The translations under genes and the position numbers were made by a program. DNA of 64,000 bases. Origin: Labyrinthula sp. Ha. Its lineage: Eukaryota > Sar > Bigyra > Labyrinthulida > Labyrinthulaceae. The stretch spans positions 558,001 through 622,000 of the forward strand of contig JAALGZ010000010.1 in NCBI GenBank assembly GCA_015227615.1, in the 5' to 3' direction. The stretch's first letter is position 1. Every line of letters begins with the position of its first letter. This document shows, piece after piece, positions 54,373 through 64,000 of the stretch. The notes beneath the pieces are model-generated. The model searched no databases. It was given only the letters and a program-made list of their open reading frames with translations, and had not been told where the DNA came from.

Positions 54373-57300
54373 TTATTTAGAACTTATTTTTTGAAAAGAA
54401 TAAGACCAACTTTATTTTGTATAATGACATACTCTATCATAAAAAAAAACAGATATTATAGAAAAAGTTTTATTTAATACTCAAGTTTAACTTGTAGGAC
54501 GATTCTCCAATTTCACAATCTATCAAGTTTTATATTTTTCTAAGGGTAAACAATGAGAAAGATTTCTAAATGAGGTATTGATGGTCTTTGAACTCAAAGT
54601 CACTTAAATAAAAGTTTCAATGGCTTAAAGCTCCTTAAAGCTCAACCATGGAATTCAGAGTCCTCACAAAGGAACCAGTCCAGGTTCCTCAAAATTCTTC
54701 GGTCATGTCCCCACAAATCCTCAGCTGCTTCTACAAGAATCCTGAAAAAGTGCACAATGGGATGCTCTTCGTTAATAATTACGCATTCAAAGTCATGTCC
54801 TTACCCACTCAGTCACAAGGAAAATTCCCTAGAACTACGAATGAGTACCCTGTGCGGAAGTACGCTGCACACTTATTTTTACATTCTGCAACCCCTTTCA
54901 ATTTGCTGTTATGTGTCACAATGATATGAGTTAAAATGTAATAAATCATTCTTAAAAAATACCTTAGCCTTCTTTTTCATGTCGCATGTCTTATTTTTCT
55001 CCAAAATTTGAACTTTCTGCTTTGTTATGCGTAATAAACAACAAATTATGCAAGGAATTAATTAGCTTGTACTCCTTGAAGTTATTAGTCTAAGTCACGT
55101 CAATCCCCACTATGTGTATGCAAAAAACCTTATAACGGAGCCCGTAAATTCGACCTAATACTGTAAGTTAAAGCTCCAGAAACGAAATCGAGGAAATAAG
55201 GTAAAGAGCAACTTGCAGGAAAAGTGCGGCTTTTCTGAGAGTGATAAATATTGAACAAGCTTTTACTTGCGAGCAACAATGCATCGTATAAAGAGGGACA
55301 TCACTTACAGACTCTGCTGAAAAAAGTTAGGTTTCTTCATTATTCTGTAATATATATTTGCGTTGGCTCCAGTTAAGCACTTCCAAGTTGCTGTATTGGT
55401 GGTATTTGGTACTTTTGAAATCGCTAAGTGTATAATTTGAATATCTAAAGGTTCCTTTTTTGAAACTCACTGGTTTCGCTCATACCCAGCGGAAACAGTG
55501 CCAACATTGGTTATACTGTGTCAAGTTCCATGGAACAAAGAGATTAAACATGGATGTCTAGGTAACCAATAGCCTACCACATTTATTTGTTGCAACCAAT
55601 CAGGTCATTGACGTTTCTCTGCAGTAAGAGCGTAAATTTAAAGGATATCTTAGCTATTGTTCTTTCGTGTTGGATCCCTAATTTACGAAAGTAGTTTTTA
55701 CGGTGGCTGAATATTGTTAAATTAATGAAGCTGCAACTAGTGCTTTATGGTTTTGGCAGTGAAGCTATTTTGACTTTGGTATGCAAATAAGTTCCAGCAG
55801 ACTTGTACTAAAGTGTGTCTAATGTGTTTATTATAACATGCTCTTTGGATAAAAACAAGGATACAACACTCAAAATAGAAAATAACCGGCATAAAACAGT
55901 CCTTGGAAAACATCCTTTTTCATAAGTTCAAAATGTAAATATCTCATACTGCGTATAGTGTTCGGGGTTGTTTGACTGAGCATTGAAAATACCATTTCAA
56001 GTAAGAAAAAGTTCAACTATATAATCTACATCTAAATATTGCTTCCAGAAGACTAATGGTTTGTATCATTAGAAGCGATTCCTTAAGGACGAACTTCCCG
56101 AGTCATCTCAAGACACTTTACGCAATAAATTACTCCATTTTCCCCCTGGCAGTGGAAATTTGGGTACATAATCTACCACAACACTTGCATTGTCTTTTCC
56201 CCAAGTCTTATCTAAGGCAAGATTTTAATTTTTGGGTAAAACCAAGCTGCATGGAGTCGTAGCTTCTTAGGTTTCAAGTAGTGGTAGTGTCTTCTTTCGA
56301 TCATAATCAAGAATAACCATAGAGCCAAAAGAGTCATTCCAACATAAATTTCCATTAATCTTATGTCAAATTAGACATTTTACTGCTTTCTGAAGAATGA
56401 CGGCAGGTGTTACCTTTGCATTTTCTTTTCTACTGTAACTCATGCGTATCATCACACATGTGTTCGTGTCATTGATATTATTCTCTTATCGCCATCATAA
56501 AAACACGTTTTGCTGCTGTAGACAATAGAATTTAAGTTATATGGCTAGACCAAGGGTTGGGGTTCTTAATGTTTCACAACCTTGATAGCGGTTCGCACTC
56601 AAACTGTGACAATGTTCTCGTTGCATATGTTTTCAATAGAACTACATTCTCCCTGTTACACTTTGAGGATACCAGCATACTGATCGTAATACTTCTTATA
56701 GGGCCATTTTTTATTGGTGCTTCCATTGCATTAAGTAGAGTCTCAACTTAAACAAGGCTACTCATGGTCGGAAATCTTCATCATGAGGTATGTGGAAAAA
56801 GTTAACTGAAATTTAGTTGGCTCGAATCATTGCTAGACCGGAACGTTATGCTCGATCCTTTATAATATCTCAAAATTATGAACCATCTTAGATATAATGC
56901 TTTGGTGTTTGTGAAGAAGGGGGTACTAAAACAATTTATAGTATAAATCTGAAATGTTTTGAGCCTTAGCTGTGCAGCTCTTATAACGGTTGAAAATAAG
57001 GGGTATATTTACTCTTATTCCGTCTTGGGAGTAAGGATAAATTTTTCTACGAAAGAATGAACAATGCTGGAAATAAAATATTAAATTAGAATGATCTAAA
57101 AATATTTGTTGTTTGCTCACTCTCTCTACCTTGGCTTCTTAACGGGAACGAAAGCAAGTTTAGGTATGTGTGCAGTTGTAACATATCCCCCTAGACGTGT
57201 ACAGGAGCAGCTGTCCTCTTTCATCACCTATTAATACCAGTAGAAATAATTAATACAAACTTCGGGATAATAACTATCTTTTCTCAGAAAATTCAAATAT

Positions 57301-57633
57301 TATATCATTTTGTTCTTTTTTGGATTTGGATCCAAGTTGATAACCCAAAACTTGTTTCACTCCGTCACTTAGTCGTCCATCATTAACTGAACAAACCTTA
57401 AATTTATAAATTTGTTTCTTCTATTCAATATATTTTATTCTATTTAGTATTTATAAAGAGGAAATAATTATACAAAGAAGATAAAAAATATTATTTTCCT
57501 ATTTGAATTATAATAAATATTTTAATATTTATAAATGTTATATTTCCAAAGAAGACATCAGGATTGTCTTTTTCAGCCATTTTAATAGAATAAAAAATTC
57601 CATAGACAAAACGCCGTCCAAAACATCAATAAA
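54373..57633. other. Gene-free stretch, 3.3 kb
   Basis: No coding region recognised. Short open frames near 54.65, 56.06 and 56.56 kb lack protein-like features. The last 350 bp before 57,634 become very AT-rich and presumably hold the promoter of the next gene. Confidence 0.5.
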
Positions 57634-58680
57634 ATGTTCTTCTCCCAAGAACCCTCTAATTCATACTTTATAAATAAAAACTTTCACGATTACTTTTATT
57701 CATATGAATCATCATCTAAAATGTATTACTTCTTAACATTCTTTGTTATATTTAACCTTTCTATGGTTCTTCTTGCCTTCGTTTATTTTCAAATGTACGA
57801 CCCTGAAAAAGCAGAAAGAAAAAGATTTATAAAACTAACAAAAGATATTCTTAAGCAAAAAATGAAAAAAAGAAGAAGTTTTAAAAATCCACAGGAGAAT
57901 GAAATATTTGGTGTTGAATTATTAGCAGAAATAGAAAGTTTAACATCCAATAGTTATATTTCATATAATTTACTTTTAAGTTGTGTAAATTTTATTCTTT
58001 CTTCAAAAAATTTATTAAAGGAATTATATTTTGATAGAAAATTAAAATACAAAGATTATATTTTTTTACATGAATTTATTTCAAAATTTGCTGAAGAATA
58101 TAATAAAATGACAACTTCTCTATCTGAAGAACAAATTCTTTTTAATACTATGAAAACATATAAACCACTTTCAAAAGATTATGAAATAAATTATGAACCA
58201 GATAAATATCTTCTCCCTAATGGAAATTTAATACATAATATTCAAACACAAACTTTTGATTTTCAATCACTTTTAAACGAAGCGAAATTAGACGGTTTAG
58301 ATTTCAAAAACGAAACCCAAACGAAACGGAAAAAGAAGCAACGGTTAAATTTTGACCTTACAGAAGTAAAATTTAAAACGGATAAATCCACAATAAAACA
58401 AGAGTTAACCGTTGGATATAAATCTCGAACACTTTTAGGAAAAAATAAAAAATTATTTTGGGTAAAAGTAGAAAATATAAATATATGGGGAAAAAATGAA
58501 TTAATGAAAGAAATAAGAGAAGAATATAAAAGTTTACAAAAAGATGAAAAAGAAGATATAAAGTTATCAGATATTCTTGAAAGTGATAAGACAGAATATG
58601 AATATTTTGTTGGTAGAATGTATCTCCAAATTAAGTTTCACCAAGCACATGTGAACTACTTTTCAAAAAATAAAACTTAA
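57634..58680 (+). CDS. Single-pass membrane protein, unrecognised
   Basis: 348 residues. One clear membrane span lies at about residues 31-53 (YYFLTFFVIFNLSMVLLAFV), followed by a basic stretch (AERKRFIKLTKDILKQKMKK, then KRRS), so by the positive-inside rule the C-terminal 290 residues should face the cytosol. The cytosolic part is helical and charged, with no recognisable domain. No intron, very AT-rich. Its TAA (58,678-58,680) overlaps the TAA of the convergent ARPC5 gene (58,677-58,679 on the other strand), so the two coding regions share three to four bases and the 3' UTRs must lie inside each other's coding sequence. Confidence 0.75.
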   Translation: MFFSQEPSNSYFINKNFHDYFYSYESSSKMYYFLTFFVIFNLSMVLLAFVYFQMYDPEKAERKRFIKLTKDILKQKMKKRRSFKNPQENEIFGVELLAEIESLTSNSYISYNLLLSCVNFILSSKNLLKELYFDRKLKYKDYIFLHEFISKFAEEYNKMTTSLSEEQILFNTMKTYKPLSKDYEINYEPDKYLLPNGNLIHNIQTQTFDFQSLLNEAKLDGLDFKNETQTKRKKKQRLNFDLTEVKFKTDKSTIKQELTVGYKSRTLLGKNKKLFWVKVENINIWGKNELMKEIREEYKSLQKDEKEDIKLSDILESDKTEYEYFVGRMYLQIKFHQAHVNYFSKNKT

Positions 58681-59075
58681 ACAGTTTTTCTATCTGTCAT
58701 AGCTCTTACAATACTTCCTAATCCAGTTCTTTGTACTAACTCTTTATGCCATTTAAATAATGTTACTGTTGATCCTCTTACTGCACTTGGTTCAGATAAT
58801 CCCTTATAAATATACTTCATTAATGTATCCGTTATATCATCCGCTCTATCTCCTGCTGTTCCTTTCGCTATGCTGTCAACAACACTCACAATCTCTTTTT
58901 CATCTCTTGGAGAAAGAAGGACTCTGTAAACAATTTGTGCAACTTGATCTTTAACATTAGAATCTGATGATACAGGGGGATCTCGAAGGGCTGCTATTAA
59001 AGCTTCAGCATATTTTCTGCTTCCAAGATAAGCGTCTACTTGCTTTTTACGAGCATTCACATCTTGATTTGACAT
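58677..59075 (-). CDS. ARPC5: Arp2/3 complex subunit 5 (p16-Arc)
   Basis: 132 residues, slightly shorter than the usual ~150. The family core is present: VDAYLGSRKYAEALIAALRD, PPVSSDSNVKDQVAQIVYRV, DTLMKYIYKGLSEPSAVRGS and FKWHKELVQRTGLGSIVRAM, which match the all-helical p16-Arc fold. ARPC5 binds ARPC4 and ARPC1 and stabilises the seven-subunit Arp2/3 complex, which nucleates branched actin at the cell cortex. The N-terminal tail before MSNQDVNARKK is short compared with animal and fungal forms. ATG in the A-rich context gaaaaaagaATG. It converges on the membrane-protein gene with overlapping stops. It indicates an organism with branched-actin motility or endocytosis. Confidence 0.95.
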   Translation of the reverse strand: MSNQDVNARKKQVDAYLGSRKYAEALIAALRDPPVSSDSNVKDQVAQIVYRVLLSPRDEKEIVSVVDSIAKGTAGDRADDITDTLMKYIYKGLSEPSAVRGSTVTLFKWHKELVQRTGLGSIVRAMTDRKTV

Positions 59076-62000
59076 TCTTTTTTCCTTTCTGTTTTTCTTT
59101 GTTCGATCTAATTTTGATATCTCAATGGTGGATTACCGCATTTAATGTGGTTCTTATCAAAGCTCAGGAGGGACGGGATATAAATATTAAGATATGAGAC
59201 ATCAACGGGAATTTCTCGATAATACAAGCTATAGAAAAGAAATGTTAAGAAAGTAAAGGAAACTGGAAACCAGGTTTAAAAGATAATAAGGGAGCTTCAA
59301 AGGAAAGGAGTAATGCAGAGAGAATATATACAAATGGAAAAACAGTGGAGATATTTTGTCAAGCAGAAATTTTTGTTGATACTCTCTTCCTAGATTCCTT
59401 TTTATCGCGCATGGCTGGATAGACGTTTGTAAAACGGGTCAACCACTTACATCACAAAACAAAAGAGAAACTATATTCATTTTATTTTGAACCAAGTTTG
59501 TTCAAATTTAGTTATTTTAACAGGATTTTATTGACTGTTGCCTGGGTTATGAAGGCTACAATAAATATTGTGCATGATACTTGTTACAGAAAGCTTCCCC
59601 AGTTACCTGAAGCTTTTTTTAGATTACTATATTGTGTGAAGTTATGATCTTAGGCTTTCTCATTTATACTTTAATTTTATTTAATTTGATTATTAATTTT
59701 ATATAGATGAACTTGTTTTCATTAAACGCTTTAGGTACTTCACTCCCCAACGAAGGACTCCTTTAAGGGCTGCTGTTTACTCAGGTCTTAAGATTTCTTA
59801 CTTTTCTACATGGAAGAAAATCTAAATAAATTATATGTTTCTAACATTTAAAGAATTGCAGGAAAACTGGATTACTTTTTTCCTTTTCATCTAAGGAAAT
59901 ATGGGATAATTAATTTCGTTTTATATTAACAATACTTTTAATTTCCTAATCTAAGAATGTAGTAACTATCAGACCATCCCCCCAAAAGCAGGTGATTCAA
60001 TTCTTTGAAAACATACTTTTCAATGCTCTATTCAATACTTTCTGATGCAAACCTTAAGTTGTTGAAGCAAGTATTGATGATATAGTACCAAATCCCTTGG
60101 ATCAAGCTAACGCACAAGATGTCCTATTACGTTACTATTCTTCTATTTCAAAGAGGCAGTTTCTCCCATTTCTACGATTTTAAAGTCATTTTAGTCTGGA
60201 CAAAGAAATCAATGTTCTAAGAAAAACTCGTACTTTTGTCTACCCGGGATGAACCTTCGAGTATTCAGATACTCTGTATCGAGTCCGAGAAGCTAACTAG
60301 AGCATTAGGCCTGTGAGCTGAAGTTATTCAGGGTATTTTCTACTACCAACAAGTTAACCCGAAATTTATATTCAAAATAGTCATTGTAATGAACAGAAAA
60401 TATGTTCCTTGAACAGGAATAGCTCTATCTCTATACTTAGGTTAGCCCCTAAGTCCAATTACTCATAGATGACTTGTGCCTTTTTTACATTATAATTTCC
60501 GGTTAACCTTTGCTCTTTGTTTTCTTTTATTTTAAATAATTCTCCGATATTGAGTTATACCTTAATGAACCAAATTATTTTAAAACTCTTGATTCTGTTA
60601 ATTTCATAATGTATAAGCGGTAACTGATGAATCTACAATGGCTTATTTAACATACATATGTGATATACTAAATTAATATACACATCACTAATATACATAG
60701 AATCCATCTGTATTTTATAAATAAGTAAAATCAAATATTTTTGGTGAAGATAATAATGACTTCATCATGTAGTAACTAGGAATTTCTTCTTCAGTTTCTA
60801 ATTATTGTTTATTTGGCGGTGAAATCTATGTGTCATCCATTACTTTGCATTATAACTAGTGACTTTATTAACCTCCCTTCGTAGAAAATTTATGGAGGTC
60901 GAATTAAGTATTAAACTAGTAAAACCATATGTGTTTTTACATCTACCTTTAACTAAGACCATAAATACCTATTGTAAGAAAAAATCATAAAGGAGAAGTC
61001 CAAAAATTAATCCTAGTAAAGTTATGTTTCCCTTATTGCATTTTGGTAGAAGAGAATCAGATAACAATATACACAACACAGTGCTCTTATTTGAGGAATA
61101 ATTATTGTCTCCAGCAATTTTCATAATAGAGTTGAATCCATCTTATGAGCTTTTTATAATTCGCTGCCTTGAAGAATATTTCTATAGACAGCATCTTTTT
61201 TACTAATTGGAGTTTATCGACTAAGCAATGAAAATATACGAAATGGATAAGTATACTCGCAAATTTAGAAACCAATTACAATTTCTAGAATATAACTTAG
61301 ACTCAAGGATGAATCTAACTAGAAACAGATTATTTGTACTAATAAAATTTTTATTTTAAGAAAGATGTACCAGGCTAGAAGTTGAATTTTATTCTCATAG
61401 AAAAATATTATGAGCACTGTGACGGTATCCTTAACATCATATTCAGCTGGTAAATATAAAGTAGACCCAGGTTATATTATACAGCACACAACTACAATCG
61501 GAAAAATAACCTAGCCACTCATCACCCGAGGGGTTTTAACAACATAAACTATGAGCAATTTAAAATTAAGTGCTGTAATACACAGAAATCATCGACACAG
61601 AGAGAAAATATTTAAGCATCTGTGGATTCACTCCAGCTATTATGAAACTTTGGCCAACCGAATCATTTAAAAGGTGGTATTTGGTAATGTCAAACTCTCC
61701 AGATATCACCAGACGCTTATATCATCAACCCTCTATAAAGATACAGAATAAGACCTTGAAGATATATTTGCTCTGTCACCTATGCTGCATGGTTTGATCA
61801 CTGGTATAATAATGAAAAAGTTAAAAAATACTCTAAATACACTCGCCAAAAATGTAAAAGCACTAATATGGGGATCTCAAACCATAGAAGGTATAAATCA
61901 AGAAAATGAACGTTATATTAATAGATTTGTTAATATCCTTGAAAGAAGCTGCTAGAGCAATCCAAAAAAAAGGAGACATTTCATATCTTGATATAAAACT

Positions 62001-64000
62001 TGAAATTGATACGTATCCCATTCCGCCTAAACAACCTTCACAAGCATCTTGTTGATTAAGCCCTAAATATAGAAGTCCTCCAAAAAAGCTTAAACAGTAG
62101 GAAGAATTAGTGTTAATTCCAGTGAAATGTTCTCTATAGTTATATCTCAAATACCAAGATAATGTAATCGGTAAAGAGTAGGTACCATAAGCATCATTAC
62201 ACACATTGAAACTGCTCTCTCAAAGATGCTAGCAATACAAAACAAAAAAGGAAACAAATCAAGAGGTCAAGGAAGACAAATACTAGTTCAGAAACTGATA
62301 GGAAAGGTGTCAGGGTTATGAAACTTTCTCCTCATACTGAAATCCACATCGGTCACTCGCAAACTCCAAATTACGTGAAAGAACAAATACCTTCAGGAGA
62401 ACTCAACCTCCTTAAGTATTAGCATCAATAACCGATAACTGCTAACTAACTATCTTCGAGCCTAAGAATCGCTTTTTTGAACAAACTTGAGCATCATCTA
62501 GAATACCAGCTCTATCCCCTTTTCACCATCACAAACTATCCATTTAAATGCCACTTGATCAACTTCCCATGAGCAGACATCGTTGAAACTTGGCATATAT
62601 CTTTGCTGGAATATAATTGGATGACATTTAAAATATTTGGATCTTTAAAGGTTCATGGGCGTTTATATGGGCTTGTTTCTTAGGTTTCTATCTTATTTCC
62701 TCATTTTGACATTTTTGGAATACTCATAAACTAAAAATAATCAAAATTTGGGATATATTACGGCATGGGTTTTTACATCAGACCAGCTTTCGAAATAATG
62801 ACCTTGTTAATATTGCCAAAGATAAGAGAAACAGCAAAATTAAAAAGCCAAGACAGCAAGAAGCTGGGCCGGGCAAGGGGAATAAATACAATTCAAACAT
62901 TTATATCACCAGAAATAAATCACGGAGAAATTCAAGATTCTAATAGAAGAATTCTATAAATAAGTAGCTAGCCAGTAACAAAATAACATAGTGAGAATTA
63001 GGCGGGATTAATGACTAGGACTGTGTCACTTAACTCTCAATTAATTATAAACTGGGAAGCATGCAAAGGTACCATAAAAATTATCTACAATTTTCACTGA
63101 GATATAACGGTTTAAGAATATCATGTCCACTCAACTAACTAATTTTGGTGTTTTGATTGTTTGACAATAATCGCCATATGGAGTGCCACAATATTTTTCT
63201 TATTTAAATAATGAATTATGTGCTAAAATAAGTTAGTTTTGTTCTTGTATATAGAAGGAGCTGATGTTCTGGCCTCTAGTAAGCGAAATATAAAGATAAA
63301 AATGGATTGAGTAGGTGAGGTATAGCCGAAACTTTGTTGAGAGCCAAGCGGAGCTCTTGTGGGTGATAGAGGCTGGTGTAAATCTGATATTTGATAGAAT
63401 GCAGTTATTCTTAGAAAAAAATGATATTAGAAATTGTTGTTAAGATTAATGGTAATGACATATTGGAATGTAAATGAATAGTAAAAAGTGATAACGTGTT
63501 ATAGTGAAATACTGTTATAAAAATGATCGAACATGGACTGTAGTTTGTTGACTATTGTTTTTTCATAAGTTTTTTAAGGCATAAGTAATTGATAGAAGAA
63601 CTAAGAAAGAAGTGTTAGAAAACAAGAATAAAAGAGAAGTTAATAAGAATAAGAAGCTTAATTGAGAATTAGAGGTACTCGATATAAGACTCTATTTCTC
63701 TGTACTCTTTATATCAAGAATTTAAATCTTGACTAAAAGTTATTAAAGCTATACTATACAAACTTTTAATGGCTATCTCATTCATGGCTTCAAACAGTGG
63801 GCTCTATTACTATACTACAAATTTTTGGTAAAGTAGATATATATTCAGAGTTACATGCCAAAGTTGTGCGCTAAAACAACAACATTGAACAACAAACATA
63901 TTCTTTTTAAAACAAGATTCACATCTCTCGTTTTCTAATTGGCGAGTTAAGAATAACTTTCAGTCCAATTAGAATCTCCGAACGCAGGTCACACAACTGA
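59076..64000. other. Gene-free desert to the window end
   Basis: About 4.9 kb without a convincing reading frame on either strand. The open frames near 61.9-62.2 kb (minus) and 62.77-62.96 kb (plus) lack recognisable domains. No RNA genes or repeats recognised. Confidence 0.5.

Noticed and set aside
1-64000. CRISPR arrays, bacterial operons or organellar DNA
   Set aside because: No regularly spaced short repeats, no Shine-Dalgarno-linked gene strings and no organellar genes. The gene content is nuclear eukaryotic.

Overview
The window is nuclear DNA of a unicellular eukaryote. It holds a PP5-type phosphatase with TPRs, an Arp2/3 subunit (ARPC5), a CELF-like RRM protein, a protein kinase, Ty3/gypsy retrotransposons and MULE DNA transposons. 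Coding sequence is AT-rich and intron-poor, and the few introns that can be inferred are extremely short (about 22-32 nt). ARPC5 points to actin-based motility, so an amoeboid or amoeboflagellate protist is a reasonable guess. The taxon cannot be fixed from this sequence. Host genes end in TAA, TAG and TGA, consistent with the standard code.

Layout: 1-1500, unidentified degraded coding remnant (minus). 2.8-6.8 kb, three host genes (kinase +, unknown -, RGS-like +). 7.5-14.1 kb, an old, heavily broken Ty3/gypsy-type element (minus) whose 3' part encodes an MT-A70 adenine-methyltransferase module. 14.1-18.9 kb, desert. 18.9-22.0 kb, MULE copy 1 (minus). 22.3-23.3 kb, a second unidentified remnant. 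23.4-29.6 kb, a very compact host cluster (PP5, a basic coiled-coil protein, a WW/ankyrin protein) with gaps of 23 and 32 bp. 29.6-37.6 kb, a young, near-whole Ty3/gypsy element with 764-bp LTRs and the order Gag-PR-RT-RH-IN-chromodomain-SANT/Myb-MT-A70. 37.7-41.2 kb, MULE copy 2 (plus). 44.0-45.9 kb, the RRM gene and small neighbours. 51.6-54.2 kb, a large Lys-rich gene. 57.6-59.1 kb, a membrane protein gene converging on ARPC5 with overlapping stop codons. The rest is gene-free.

The outstanding observation is the retrotransposon family. Two clearly diverged copies share the same unusual C-terminal suite: chromodomain, SANT/Myb-like DNA-binding domain, then an MT-A70 (METTL3/METTL4/AMT-like) N6-adenine methyltransferase. 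Its presence in both a young and an old copy suggests a stable lineage that carries its own chromatin reader and adenine methylation writer. A second notable point is a 49-codon signal-peptide-like reading frame, antisense and convergent to the transposase, kept in both MULE copies. All functions are inferred from sequence reading only; no database search was possible.
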